64,000 nt of DNA from Streptomyces sp. 130 (GTDB taxonomy: Bacteria; Actinomycetota; Actinomycetes; Streptomycetales; Streptomycetaceae), in assembly GCF_007096885.1 (NCBI RefSeq), contig NZ_VJNO01000019.1, forward strand, positions 1 through 64,000, given 5' to 3'. Below, one piece after another: positions 31,772 through 40,889 of this stretch (positions within the stretch are counted from its first letter, which is position 1; each line of letters opens with the position of its first letter). The position numbers were made by a program, and so were the translations under genes. Under the pieces are notes generated by a model. It was not told the origin of the DNA. It saw only the letters and a list, made by a program, of their open reading frames with translations, and searched no databases.

Positions 31772-34700
31772 GCCCGTCCGCCCCCGCCCGCAGCCGCACG
31801 GCCGATCCGTTCCGCTCCTTCACCACCTCCAGCTGGGCGGGGATGCGGCGGCGCAGGTCCGCGACATGGCTGACGATGCCGACGCTGCGGTCCCGTTCGC
31901 GCAACGAGTCGAGCACGTCGAGCACTTCGTCCAGCGTCTGGTCGTCCAGGCTGCCGAACCCCTCGTCGATGAACAGGGTGTCCAGCCGTACGCCTCCGGC
32001 CTCGTCGGTCACGACGTCGGCGAGGCCGAGCGCCAGGGCGAGCGAGGCGAAGAACGTCTCGCCGCCGGACAGCGTCGCCGTGTCGCGCTCCCGGCCGGTC
32101 CAGGCGTCGATGACGTGCAGCCCGAGCCCCGCCCGGCGGCCTCCGGTGCGCGCGTCGGAGTGGACGAGCTGGTAGCGGCCCGAGGACATCCGCCGCAACC
32201 GGGCGGTGGCCGCCGCCGCGACCTGTTCGAGCCGGGCGGCGAGCACGTACGACTCCAGCCGCATCTTGCGGGCGTTGTCCGCCGAGGTGCCGGCGGTGAG
32301 CCCGGCGAGCCTGGCGACGCGTTCGTACTCCTCGCGCACGGGTCCCAGCGCGCGCACCTCGTCCGCCACCCGGCGGGAGAGCCCGGCGAGTTCGGTACGG
32401 CGTTCCCGCGCCGCGTCGAGACCGGCGGCGGCTTCGCGCAGCGCGCGCTCGGCCCGGTCGAAGCGCTCCCCGGCCGGTTCCGGTGCGGCGGGCGGGCGGT
32501 CGGCGGCGGCCCGGGCGTCGGCCTCGGCGAGCCGGTCGGCGACCGCCGCGGCCTCCGCCTGCCAGGCGTCGGTCCGGTGCTGGAGCGTACGCTGTGCCGC
32601 CTCGTCCAGCAGGGTCGCGGCGGCGGCCTCCGGCGTCTCGAACCCGGCCCGGAACGCGGCGTCCGCGAGCCGGTCGTCGGCCTCCTTCAGCCGTGCCGCC
32701 GCGCTCTCCTCCTCACGCACCGCCCCGCCCGCCCCGGCGAGCAGGGCGACCCGCCGCTGCAGCACGGCGGCGTGCTCGGCGACGCTCGGGTGCCCCCCGC
32801 GCGCCCGGTCCAGCACCGCGTCGATGTCCGCCCGCTCCCTCTCCAGCGACTCCCGCCGCGAGGACCGCGCGGCGCCCCGCTGCCCGACCCGCCGGCGTTC
32901 CTCGGCCCGCCGCTGCTGCTCCCGCTCGGCCCCGGCCAGCGCCTCCCGGGCGGCGTGCGCCCCGGCGGCCAGCCGGTACGCCTCGGCGTGCTCGGCGGCG
33001 AGCCCGGCCACGAGGCCGGCGAGTTCGGCGACGGTGGGGTCGTCGGCCGCCGTGAGCCCGGTCCGCGCGGAGCCGTCCGGTCCGGTGCCTTCCCCGGAAG
33101 CAGCCGCCGGAGCGGAGGCCGCACCACCGGCGGTCGCGGCCCCGGCGGAGTCCGCGTCGGCGGCCGGAGCGGAGGCGGCGGCCGTCCCCCCGTCACCGGC
33201 CGCCGCGGCGGTCCCCGCCGCCTCCGCGCGAGCCGTCGCATGGCGTTCGCGCACCAGGGCCAGGGACTGCTCCGCCTGAGCGCGGGCCTGCTCCGCGTCG
33301 CGGTGGGCGCGTTCGGCGGCTTCCTCGGCCGCGCGGTCCACGTGCCCGTCGCCGGGGCGGGCCGGGGACGGGTGGGCCGTCGCGCCGCAGACCGCGCAGG
33401 GGGTGCCGTCGGCCAGCTGGGCGGCGAGTTCGGCCGCGATGCCGCGCAGCCGGCGCTCGCGCAGGTCGAGCCGGCGCTCGTGAGCGGCGGCGGCGTCTTC
33501 ACGGGCCTCGGTCAGCGCCTGCCGGGCCGTGGCCGCCTCGGCGGCCAGCGCGTCGCGGCGGCGCGCCGCGTCCAGGCGGCGGCGGGCGGCGTCGAGGCGG
33601 TGGGCCAGGGATTCGGTGCGGGTGGCGGCTTCGAGCGCCGCGTCCAGGCGGGCCTGGAGGTCCTGCCGGGTGGTCTCCCAGCCGGCGAGCCAGTCCTCCG
33701 CGTCGCGGACCAGTTCCTCGTCGGCCCGGGCCTGCCGGTCCAGGGCGGCGCGCTCCTCGGCGATCTCGGCGGCCCGCTGTTCGGCGCGCCGGGCCGATTC
33801 CAGGCCGCCCAGGTCCTCGCGGAGCCGGTGCTCCAGGGCCGCCAGCTGTTCGGCGCCCGCGTCGGCCAGGTCCTCGGGCAGCCGGCTCCGGGCGCGGTCC
33901 CGCTCCTCGCGCGCCCGCCGGTACGCCCGCTCCGCCGCCTCGCGCAGTTCGAGGGCGGGGGCGACGAGGTCCGCCTTGCGGGCCCGGGCGAGGCGGTCGC
34001 GCGCGTCCTCGTGCGCGGCGCGGCCGGCCTCCAGGGCGTCGGCGCGGCGGCGGGTCTCGGCGTACCGCCGCTGGAGCGCGGCGAGCTCCCGTTCGGCGTC
34101 CAGGGCGACGCGGGCGGCGGCGTGCCGGCGCTCCGCCGCGGCCAGGACCGACGCGGCGATGTCGAGGCGTTCACCGGCGCCGGCGCGGGCGGTCGCGGCC
34201 CAGCCGAGGACCGCGTCCGCGAGGCCGGGGTCGCCGGGCCGGAGGTCCGGCAGCGGGCACTCGCGGGCGGCGGGCCCGGCGGCCTGGGCGATGCGCTGGG
34301 CGAGGGCGAGGATGCGGTCGTCACCGGCCCTGACCTGGGCCTCGGCCGTCCGGCGCAGCTCGGCGAGGCGTTCCTCGACGGCCGCGAAGCGCCGGGTGTC
34401 GAAGAGCCGGCCGAGGAGCCGGCCGCGCGCCTCGGCGTCGGCGCGCAGGAAGCGGGCGAAGTCGCCCTGCGGCAGGAGGACCACCTGGCAGAACTGCTCG
34501 CGGCTCATGCCGACGAGCTGGATGATCTCCTCGCCGATCTCCTGGTGCGACTTGCCGAGCGCCCGCCAGCCGTCCTCGGGGTGGTACTCGCGCAGCCGGC
34601 TCTGTGCCTTCTCCGTGGTGTGGCCGCTGCCGCGCTTCTTGGGGCGGGGCTGGGCGGGGCTCCGGGTGATCTCCAGGCGGCGCCCGCCGACGGTGAGGTC

Positions 34701-34946
34701 GAGCAGCACCTCGGTGGGCAGGTCCGCGGGGGCGTGGTCGCTGCGCAGCGAAGTGCCGGGGCTCTGCCGGGCGCCGGGGACCGCCCCGTACAGGGCGTAG
34801 CAGACGGCGTCCAGGACGGAGGTCTTGCCGGCTCCGGTCGGCCCGTGGAGCAGGAAGAGGCCGGCGGCACAGAGCGCGTCGAAGTCGATCTCCTGGGTGC
34901 CGCCGAAGGGGCCGAACGCGGTCACGCGGAGCGTGTGGAGCCTCAC
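31761..34946 (-). CDS. sbcC: Exonuclease subunit SbcC (SMC-like ATPase)
   Basis: The 1061-residue Rad50-type protein has Walker A GPTGAGKTS (about 36-44), long coiled coils (about 200-480 and 600-870), a central zinc-hook CAVCG, the ABC signature TLSGGETFFASLALALG and Walker B LDTLFIDEGFGSLD near the C-terminus. With SbcD it forms the ATP-dependent nuclease that cuts DNA hairpins and protein-blocked ends. A low-complexity Ala/Gly-rich insertion of about 60 residues lies after the hook. The GTG start (34946-34944) overlaps the sbcD stop by 4 nt. Confidence 0.95.
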   Translation of the reverse strand: MRLHTLRVTAFGPFGGTQEIDFDALCAAGLFLLHGPTGAGKTSVLDAVCYALYGAVPGARQSPGTSLRSDHAPADLPTEVLLDLTVGGRRLEITRSPAQPRPKKRGSGHTTEKAQSRLREYHPEDGWRALGKSHQEIGEEIIQLVGMSREQFCQVVLLPQGDFARFLRADAEARGRLLGRLFDTRRFAAVEERLAELRRTAEAQVRAGDDRILALAQRIAQAAGPAARECPLPDLRPGDPGLADAVLGWAATARAGAGERLDIAASVLAAAERRHAAARVALDAERELAALQRRYAETRRRADALEAGRAAHEDARDRLARARKADLVAPALELREAAERAYRRAREERDRARSRLPEDLADAGAEQLAALEHRLREDLGGLESARRAEQRAAEIAEERAALDRQARADEELVRDAEDWLAGWETTRQDLQARLDAALEAATRTESLAHRLDAARRRLDAARRRDALAAEAATARQALTEAREDAAAAHERRLDLRERRLRGIAAELAAQLADGTPCAVCGATAHPSPARPGDGHVDRAAEEAAERAHRDAEQARAQAEQSLALVRERHATARAEAAGTAAAAGDGGTAAASAPAADADSAGAATAGGAASAPAAASGEGTGPDGSARTGLTAADDPTVAELAGLVAGLAAEHAEAYRLAAGAHAAREALAGAEREQQRRAEERRRVGQRGAARSSRRESLERERADIDAVLDRARGGHPSVAEHAAVLQRRVALLAGAGGAVREEESAAARLKEADDRLADAAFRAGFETPEAAAATLLDEAAQRTLQHRTDAWQAEAAAVADRLAEADARAAADRPPAAPEPAGERFDRAERALREAAAGLDAARERRTELAGLSRRVADEVRALGPVREEYERVARLAGLTAGTSADNARKMRLESYVLAARLEQVAAAATARLRRMSSGRYQLVHSDARTGGRRAGLGLHVIDAWTGRERDTATLSGGETFFASLALALGLADVVTDEAGGVRLDTLFIDEGFGSLDDQTLDEVLDVLDSLRERDRSVGIVSHVADLRRRIPAQLEVVKERNGSAVRLRAGADGLSD

Positions 34947-36109
34947 CGGTTCACCTCGCGCACGCCTTCGTCCACCCGGACATGGTCGAAGGCGCCGCGC
35001 AGCACCGCCCGCTCCTGCTCGTCGGTCCCCGCGCCGCCGCGCACGTGGGCCACGAAGTCCTCCGCGATGGTCTGGTCGTCGCGGCCGCGCAGGCGGCGGG
35101 CGTACGAGAGCTCCGGGTCGCCGGGGGCCCGCTCCGGCTCGAAGACGAGGGCGAGGGCGTGCGGGAAGCGCTCGGTGAGCCGGGCCATCGGGTCGGCCGG
35201 GCGGACCGGGTCGGTGAGGGTGGCCTCCACCCAGGCGTCCTCGTGGCGGTCGAGTGCCGGGTCGTCCAGCAGGTCGTCCAGCCGGCCGCGCAGCCGGGCG
35301 AGGCGGCGGGGCACCGGGCAGTCGATCCGTTCGCCGGTGACCGCCCCCGAGGCGTCCAGGTCGATGAGCCACATGGTCTTGCGGTGGGCGGCCTCGGAGA
35401 ACGAGTAGGCGAGCGGGGAGCCGGAGTACCGGACGCGGTCGGTGACGGCCTGGCAGCCGTGGAGGTGGCCGAGCGCCACGTAGTCGACGCCGTCGAAGAT
35501 CCCGGCCGGGACCGCGGCGACGCCCCCGACGGTGATGTCGCGCTCGCTGTCGCTGGGCTCGCCGCCGGCGACGAAGGCGTGGGCCAGGACCACGGACCGG
35601 GTGGCGTCCGGGCGGGTGGCGAGGTCGGCGCGGACGCGGTCCATGGCGGCGGTCAGCACGGCCTCGTGCCCGGCGCGCCCGGCCTTGAGGACGTCCTTGA
35701 CCAGGGCGGGTTCCAGGTAGGGCAGCCCGTAGAACGCCACGTCGCCGTGCGCGTCGGGGATGACGACGGGCGTCGCGCAGTGCGCGGGGTCGGTGCGCAG
35801 GTGGATGCCGGCCCGGCCGATGAGCCCGGCGCCCACGCCGAGGCGGCGGGCCGAGTCGTGGTTGCCGGAGATCATCACCGTGGGCACCCCGGCGGCGGCG
35901 AGGCGGTGCAGGACGGCGTCGAAGAGCTCCACCGCGCTCAGCGGGGGGACCGCCCTGTCGTAGACATCACCCGCCACGACGACGACGTCGACCTCGTGCT
36001 CGGCGACGGTGGCGACCAGGTGGTCGAGGTAGGCGGCCTGGGCCCGCAGCAGGGAAACCCGGTGGAACGACCGGCCGAGGTGCCAGTCCGATGTGTGCAG
36101 AATCCTCAA
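34943..36109 (-). CDS. sbcD: Exonuclease subunit SbcD (Mre11-type nuclease)
   Basis: The 388-residue calcineurin-like phosphoesterase contains the metal-binding motifs LHTSDWHLGR, VAGDVYDRAVPP, ISGNHDSARRL and YVALGHLHG. It is the nuclease partner of SbcC. I choose TTG at 36109-36107 because it gives the family-typical start (M)RILHTSDWH, with GGAG about 9 nt upstream; a longer reading would translate a GC palindrome and has no support. The sbcD-sbcC order with overlap is typical. Confidence 0.92.
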   Translation of the reverse strand: MRILHTSDWHLGRSFHRVSLLRAQAAYLDHLVATVAEHEVDVVVVAGDVYDRAVPPLSAVELFDAVLHRLAAAGVPTVMISGNHDSARRLGVGAGLIGRAGIHLRTDPAHCATPVVIPDAHGDVAFYGLPYLEPALVKDVLKAGRAGHEAVLTAAMDRVRADLATRPDATRSVVLAHAFVAGGEPSDSERDITVGGVAAVPAGIFDGVDYVALGHLHGCQAVTDRVRYSGSPLAYSFSEAAHRKTMWLIDLDASGAVTGERIDCPVPRRLARLRGRLDDLLDDPALDRHEDAWVEATLTDPVRPADPMARLTERFPHALALVFEPERAPGDPELSYARRLRGRDDQTIAEDFVAHVRGGAGTDEQERAVLRGAFDHVRVDEGVREVNR

Positions 36110-36185
36110 GACCCGGCTCCGGTCCGCATGCGCTTCCTCCGCCCCTGTGCCCTCACGCCCCACAGTCTCCCATCCCGCCCCTTGC

Positions 36186-36213
36186 CCTTGCCCGGGCCCG
36201 GGCCCGGGCAAGG
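36186..36213. repeat. Perfect 28-bp palindrome upstream of sbcD
   Basis: CCTTGCCCGGGCCC is followed directly by its reverse complement, with no spacer, between the yigZ stop (36218) and the sbcD start (36109). Long palindromes can extrude hairpins, the substrate of SbcCD. It could alternatively be an unusual terminator of yigZ. Confidence 0.7.
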
Positions 36214-36217
36214 CGCC

Positions 36218-36844
36218 TCACGCGTCGTCGTACGCCTCGCTGCCCAGCTCGACCCGCGCCTCGCCCGCCGTCGCGTCGGCCAGCCAGCGGCGGAACGCTT
36301 CGACGTCGGCGTCCGGCAGCGCGATCTCGATGGTCACCTCGGCCGCGTAACGGACCTCGCGCACCGTCCGTCCGGTGGCGCGCAGTTCGTTCTCCAGCCT
36401 GCCCGCCCGCTGGTGGCCGACGGTGACCGTGGCGAGCCGGAAGCGGCGCCGGGTGCGGGTGCCGAGCGCGTCCAGGGCTTCGCCGACCACTCCCCCGTAC
36501 GCCCTGATCAGCCCGCCGGCGCCCAGCTTCACCCCGCCGTAGTAGCGGGTGACGACGGCGACGGCGTAGCAGACCTCGCGGCGCGTGAGCATCTGGAGCA
36601 TGGGCACGCCGGCGGTGCCGCCGGGCTCACCGTCGTCGCTCGCCTTCTGCACGGAGGCGTCGGCGCCGATCACGTACGCGTAGCAGTTGTGCGTGGCGGT
36701 CGGATGCTCCCTGCGGACGCGGGCGATGAACTCCTGCGCCTCCTCCTCGGTGGCCGCGGGGGCGAGCGCGCAGATGAAGCGGGACCGGTTGATCTCGCTC
36801 TCGTGCACGCCCGCACGGGCGACGGTCCGGTACTCCTCCTGCAT
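36218..36844 (-). CDS. YigZ/IMPACT family protein
   Basis: The 208-residue protein has the UPF0029/IMPACT N-terminal domain with SRFICALAPAATEEEAQEFI, ATHNCYAYVIG, KASDDGEPGGTAGVPMLQ and VTRYYGGVKLGAGGLIRAY, all family hallmarks, and a C-terminal DUF1949-like region. Members are ribosome- or translation-associated proteins of uncertain biochemistry. It lies upstream of sbcD on the same strand but is separated by the palindrome at 36186-36213. Confidence 0.9.
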   Translation of the reverse strand: MQEEYRTVARAGVHESEINRSRFICALAPAATEEEAQEFIARVRREHPTATHNCYAYVIGADASVQKASDDGEPGGTAGVPMLQMLTRREVCYAVAVVTRYYGGVKLGAGGLIRAYGGVVGEALDALGTRTRRRFRLATVTVGHQRAGRLENELRATGRTVREVRYAAEVTIEIALPDADVEAFRRWLADATAGEARVELGSEAYDDA

Positions 36845-36903
36845 CCCGCCACCCTATGCGCACCTGCGGGAATGGCCGGGGCGGGCAGCCGGTTGTCCGG
36901 TGC

Positions 36904-37314
36904 ATGTACGCAGACACGGAGACGATCCGCAGAATCCTGCAGGACAGCGGCGACACCTGGGCGGTGGTGGGGCTGTCCAACAACCGCTCGCGGGCGGCCT
37001 ACGGGGTCGCCGAGGTGCTGCAGCGCTTCGGCAAGCGCGTGGTCCCGGTGCACCCGAAGGCCGAGCGGGTGCACGGCGAGGAGGGTTACGCCTCACTGGC
37101 GGACATCCCGTTCCCGGTGGACGTGGTCGATGTCTTCGTCAACAGCGAGCTGGCCGGCGCGGTGGCCGACGAGGCGGTCGCCAAGGGCGCCCGGGCCGTG
37201 TGGTTCCAGCTCGGCGTGGTGGACGAGCAGGCGTACGAACGCACCCGGGCGGTCGGCCTGGACATGGTCATGGACCGGTGCCCCGCCATCGAGATCCCGA
37301 GGCTCGGAGCCTAG
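36904..37314 (+). CDS. CoA-binding (YccU-like) protein
   Basis: The 136-residue Rossmann-type protein matches the CoA-binding family: TWAVVGLSNNRSRAAYGVAEVLQRFGKRVVPVHP, then VDVVDVFVNSELAG, WFQLGVVDEQAYERT and DRCPAIE at the end. Function is not defined for most members. ATG 36904 is preferred to the upstream in-frame start at 36856. Its stop overlaps the stop of the opposing gene by 4 nt. Confidence 0.9.
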   Translation: MYADTETIRRILQDSGDTWAVVGLSNNRSRAAYGVAEVLQRFGKRVVPVHPKAERVHGEEGYASLADIPFPVDVVDVFVNSELAGAVADEAVAKGARAVWFQLGVVDEQAYERTRAVGLDMVMDRCPAIEIPRLGA

Positions 37315-37883
37315 GGCCGCTCCGGGGCGCGGACGCCCAGTCCGTCGAGCACGACCGCGCCCGGCAGGGCGCCCAGTGCCTTGCCGGTCACGATCAGCTT
37401 GCCCCGGCGCGAGCCGCTGCCGATCAGGACCCACTCCTCGTCCACGACGGCGGAGTCGATCAGCAGCGGCCAGGCGGCGGGGAGCCCGATGGGCGTGATG
37501 CCGCCGTACTCCATGCCGGTCGCGCCGACCGCCGTGTCCATCGAGGCGAAGCGCGCCTTGCGCAGGCCGAGGTGCTTGCGGGCGACGCCGTTCACATCGA
37601 CGCGGGAGTGCGACAGGACGAGGCAGGCGGCGAGGGTGACGTCGGCGCCGCGCTTGCCGGAGAGGACCACGCAGTTCGCCGAGTGGCCGAGCAGGTCCGC
37701 CCCGTGGTGGGCGACGAAGGCCGCGGTGTCGGCGATCTCCGGGTCGGTGTCCACGTGCAGGACCTGGTCGGGGGTGACGCCGGCCCAGCCCGTGCGCACC
37801 GCCTCGGCCACCGGGGCGGTGAGGAGGTCCTGGCGGTCGACGGCGGGGCCGGCGTTCTCGAAGGAGCCGATGGGTGCGCGCAT
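37311..37883 (-). CDS. YbaK/EbsC-type aminoacyl-tRNA editing domain protein
   Basis: The 190-residue protein has the YbaK fold signature: ADLLGHSANCVVLSGKRG, then ACLVLSHSRVDVNGVARKHLG with the conserved lysine, and GMEYGGITPIGLP. Such proteins deacylate mischarged tRNA in trans (for example prolyl- or alanyl-tRNA editing). Start ATG 37883-37881; a GTG at 37892 would add three residues. Confidence 0.87.
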   Translation of the reverse strand: MRAPIGSFENAGPAVDRQDLLTAPVAEAVRTGWAGVTPDQVLHVDTDPEIADTAAFVAHHGADLLGHSANCVVLSGKRGADVTLAACLVLSHSRVDVNGVARKHLGLRKARFASMDTAVGATGMEYGGITPIGLPAAWPLLIDSAVVDEEWVLIGSGSRRGKLIVTGKALGALPGAVVLDGLGVRAPERP

Positions 37884-37926
37884 GCGCGTCACGCTAACAG
37901 CGCCGCATGCGGGGGCGCCGGGCGTC

Positions 37927-38499
37927 TCATCTGGCGGGCGGAATGCTGACGGCCATGGTGAGTTCGACCGGTTCGGTGCCCTCGTTGCGGTAGGCGTGCG
38001 GGTGGTGCGCCTCGAAGGTGGCGGAGGTGCCGGCGTCCACCGCGTACGGGGTGTCGGCGACGACGAGTGTGAGCGTGCCGGCGGTGACGTGGAGCAGTTC
38101 GACGGTGCCCTCGGGGTGCGGGTCGGACCGGCTGCCGTCGCCGGGCATCAGCCGCCAGGACCAGAGTTCGAGGGGGCCGCGGGCCTCCGTCCCCACCAGG
38201 AGCGTGGTGGCGCTGCCCGCCTCGGTCGACCAGAGGCGCACGGCCTGGTCGGCGGGGACGAGGCGGACCGGGGAGCCCTGTTCGTAGTCGAGCAGGGTGG
38301 TGATGCTCACGCCGAGCGCGTCGGCCAGCTTGACCGTGGTGCCGACGCTCGGGTTGGTGCGGGCCTGCTCGATCTGGATGATCATGCCGCGGCTGACCCC
38401 GGCACGGGCCGCCAACTGGTCCAGGGTGAAGCCGCGTTCACCGCGCCAGCGCTTGAGGTTCCGCGCGAGGGACTGGGTCAGCTGATCGAGGTCAGTCAC
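37927..38499 (-). CDS. XRE-cupin transcriptional regulator
   Basis: The 190-residue protein has an N-terminal XRE helix-turn-helix (TLDQLAARAGVSRGMIIQIEQARTNPSVGTTVKLADALGVS, about 25-65) and a C-terminal cupin domain (about 110-185; PHPEGTVELLHVTAGTLTLVV). This architecture typically controls a nearby transporter or amine catabolism gene. It is divergent from a DMT transporter gene, its probable target. GTG 38499-38497 is preferred (GGACGG just upstream); an ATG at 38535 is also open. Confidence 0.87.
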   Translation of the reverse strand: MTDLDQLTQSLARNLKRWRGERGFTLDQLAARAGVSRGMIIQIEQARTNPSVGTTVKLADALGVSITTLLDYEQGSPVRLVPADQAVRLWSTEAGSATTLLVGTEARGPLELWSWRLMPGDGSRSDPHPEGTVELLHVTAGTLTLVVADTPYAVDAGTSATFEAHHPHAYRNEGTEPVELTMAVSIPPAR

Positions 38500-38591
38500 A
38501 TTCCGTCCAATATTCTGTATGACATGGTCCAGCATTTTGCACTACGGTGCGGTGTACCCAACCGTTCGCCGCACTGTACTGCGAGGCCCCC

Positions 38592-39455
38592 ATGACCGCG
38601 TTGTTCGCCCTGGCCACCAGCCTCCTGTGGGGGCTGGCCGACTTCGGGGGCGGTCTGCTGACGCGGCGGATGCCCGCGCTGACCGTGGTCGTGGTCTCGC
38701 AGGCGATCACGGCGGTGGTGCTGGGCGTGACCGTGACCGCCACGGGCGGCTGGGGCGAGGCGGGGCCCCGGCTCTGGTACGCGGTCGCGGCGGGGGTCGT
38801 CGGACCGGTGGCGATGCTCTGCTTCTACCAGGCGCTCGCGCTCGGCCCGATGGGCGTGGTCTCCCCGCTCGGCTCGCTCGGGGTCGCCGTACCGGTGGGC
38901 ATCGGGCTGATCGCCGGGGAGCGCCCGGACCTCCTCCAGGGCGCCGGCGTCGCGGTCGCCGTCGCGGGCATCGTGATGGCGGGCGGCCCGCAGCTGCGCG
39001 GGGCGCCGGTGCAGCGGCGGGCGATCCTGCTGACGCTGGTGGCGGCCTTCGGCTTCGGGGCCGTGATGTCGCTGATCGCCGAGGCGTCGACCACGGTGAC
39101 CGGGCTGTTCCTCGCCCTGTTCGTCCAGCGGGTCACCAACGTGGTGGTGGGCGGCGGGGCGCTGTACGTCTCGGTGCGGCGCGGCGGCCGGGCGCTGCCC
39201 GAGGACGGCGGCGCGGCGGTCCGGGCGGCGCTGCCGGCGCTGGCGTTCGTCGGCCTCGCGGACGTCGCGGCCAACGGCACGTATTCCGTGGCCGCCCAGC
39301 ACGGCCCGGTCACCGTCGCCGCCGTGCTGGCCTCGCTCTACCCGGTGGTGACGGCCCTGGCCGCGCGCGGGTTCCTGAAGGAGCGGCTGCGGGGTGTGCA
39401 GGCGGCGGGCGCCGGCCTCGCCCTGGTGGGCACGGTGCTGCTCGCGACGGGGTAG
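38592..39455 (+). CDS. EamA/DMT-family transporter
   Basis: The 287-residue protein has about ten transmembrane helices in two EamA repeats (MTALFALATSLLWGLADFGGG at the start; LLTLVAAFGFGAVMSLIAEA opening the second half). It is a probable small-molecule exporter, paired with the divergent XRE-cupin regulator 92 bp away. ATG 38592 lies after GCGAGGCC. The stop is 4 nt from the end of the opposing acyltransferase gene. Confidence 0.87.
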   Translation: MTALFALATSLLWGLADFGGGLLTRRMPALTVVVVSQAITAVVLGVTVTATGGWGEAGPRLWYAVAAGVVGPVAMLCFYQALALGPMGVVSPLGSLGVAVPVGIGLIAGERPDLLQGAGVAVAVAGIVMAGGPQLRGAPVQRRAILLTLVAAFGFGAVMSLIAEASTTVTGLFLALFVQRVTNVVVGGGALYVSVRRGGRALPEDGGAAVRAALPALAFVGLADVAANGTYSVAAQHGPVTVAAVLASLYPVVTALAARGFLKERLRGVQAAGAGLALVGTVLLATG

Positions 39456-39459
39456 GCGG

Positions 39460-40197
39460 TCAGCCCTCGTCGAGCCGGGCCGCGGCGAGCAGCTGTTCCG
39501 GGGTGACGCCCTCGGGGATCGGGACCGGGGCCGGTGTCCGCAGGGGCGGCTGCCAGCCCTTCTCCGGGTCCCAGCCGCGTACGACACGGGCGGGCGCTCC
39601 GGCCACCACCGCGCGGTCGGGCACCTCGCCGCGGACGACCGCGCCGGCGGCCACGACGACGTTGCGGCCGAGGCGGGCGCCGGGCAGGATCACCGCGCCG
39701 GTGCCGATCCAGCAGCCCGGCCCGATGGAGACGGGCTCCATCCGGGGCCACTGCTTGCCGACCGGCTGGTGCGGGTCGTCGTAGCTGTGGTTGGTCGAGG
39801 TGATGTAGACGTACGGACCGCAGTACGTGTCCGCGCCTATGGTCACCGTGGTGTCGGCGACGACATGACTGCCCCGGCCCAGCACCACACCGTCGCCCAG
39901 GGTGAGGATCGGGTCCGGCCCGAGGTCCAGGTCGGGCATGAGGCCCGCGGTCAGCGTGACCTGTTCGCCGATGACGCAGTGGTCGCCGAGCCGGATCCAC
40001 GGCTCCCCGAAGACCGTGCCCTGCGGGAACGCCAGCCGCGTGCCCTCGCCGATCCGGGCGAAGCGCAGCCCGCCGGGGTGCTCGGCGGTCACCGCGCCCG
40101 CCTCGCGCGCCCAGCGCCAGCAGCGGTGGACGGCCCCGGACAGGGCGCGCCGCCGCCACGCGGTCAGGGCGGCGAGCGGATTCCGGTTCTTCGGCAC
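39460..40197 (-). CDS. Left-handed beta-helix (hexapeptide-repeat) acyltransferase
   Basis: The 245-residue protein is a serial hexapeptide-repeat protein: ITSTNHSYDDP carries the catalytic-type His, followed by VSIGPGCWIGTGAVILPGARLGRNVVVAAGAVVRGEVPD. This is the pattern of O-acetyltransferases of the NodL/LacA/WcaF type. The N-terminal 40 residues are basic and helical. The substrate, perhaps a sugar or glycolipid, cannot be told. It faces away from the gamma-carbonic-anhydrase-like gene, another beta-helix protein. Confidence 0.87.
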   Translation of the reverse strand: MPKNRNPLAALTAWRRRALSGAVHRCWRWAREAGAVTAEHPGGLRFARIGEGTRLAFPQGTVFGEPWIRLGDHCVIGEQVTLTAGLMPDLDLGPDPILTLGDGVVLGRGSHVVADTTVTIGADTYCGPYVYITSTNHSYDDPHQPVGKQWPRMEPVSIGPGCWIGTGAVILPGARLGRNVVVAAGAVVRGEVPDRAVVAGAPARVVRGWDPEKGWQPPLRTPAPVPIPEGVTPEQLLAAARLDEG

Positions 40198-40333
40198 GGG
40201 CTCACCGTAAGCCGAGCCCGCCGGACGGGCGGCGGCACCGGCCTGTGATCTTCACCCCACCAGAGGGCGGTGCCGGCGCGTGGCATACGGTTTCCGCGGC
40301 GGCCGACGGCACCGGAGCACGGAGGAACGGGCG

Positions 40334-40864
40334 ATGGCGGAGCAGGCGATGATCATGGGGATCGGCGGCAAGGAGCCGGTCATCGATCCGGAGGCGTTCA
40401 CCGCGCCGACGTCGGTGGCGATCGGCGACATCACCATGGCGGCGGGCTCCAGCCTCTGGTACCAGGCGGTGCTGCGCGCGGACTGCGGGCCCATCGTGAT
40501 CGGCGCGGACTCCAACATCCAGGACAACTGCAGCGTCCACGTCGACCCCGGCTTCGCGGTGACGGTCGGCGAGCGGGTCTCGGTCGGGCACAACGCCGTC
40601 CTGCACGGCTGCACCGTCGAGGACGACGTCCTCATCGGCATGGGGGCGACCGTCCTCAACGGCGCGCACATCGGCGCGGGCTCGCTGGTCGCGGCGCAGG
40701 CCCTCGTACCGCAGGGCATGCGCGTGCCGCCGGGTTCCCTGGTCGCGGGGGTCCCGGCGAAGGTGAAGCGTCCGCTGACCGAGGAGGAGCTGGAAGGCGT
40801 CCGCTTCAACGCGGTGGGTTACGTGGAGCTGGCCAGGGCGCACCGGGAAGCCTGCGCGGGCTGA
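40334..40864 (+). CDS. Gamma-carbonic-anhydrase-like beta-helix protein
   Basis: The 176-residue hexapeptide-repeat protein has the gamma-CA pattern: LWYQAVLRADCGPIVIG, SNIQDNCSVHVDPG, and VSVGHNAVLHGCTVEDDVLIGMGATVLNGA. His residues in HVDPG and GHNAVLHGC match the zinc-binding positions. It may be an active carbonic anhydrase or a structural homologue. ATG 40334 has GGAGGAACGG upstream. Confidence 0.9.
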   Translation: MAEQAMIMGIGGKEPVIDPEAFTAPTSVAIGDITMAAGSSLWYQAVLRADCGPIVIGADSNIQDNCSVHVDPGFAVTVGERVSVGHNAVLHGCTVEDDVLIGMGATVLNGAHIGAGSLVAAQALVPQGMRVPPGSLVAGVPAKVKRPLTEEELEGVRFNAVGYVELARAHREACAG

Positions 40865-40865
40865 G

Positions 40866-40889
40866 GAGCCGCCCGGGCCCGCCCGGCTC
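40866..40889. terminator. Hairpin between convergent genes
   Basis: GAGCCG (40866-40871) and CGGCTC (40884-40889) flank a CCCGGGCCCGCC loop that can pair further. The stem reaches into the dedA stop codon (40888-40890). Confidence 0.45.

Noticed and set aside
31866..35408. Plus-strand open frame of about 1180 codons opposite sbcC
   Set aside because: The minus frame encodes an intact SbcC with Walker, hook and signature motifs; the plus frame is compositional noise.
36895..36903. TTGTCCGGTG before the CoA-binding gene as another damage promoter
   Set aside because: It has an extra base relative to TTGTCRGTG and no TANNNT at 8 nt.
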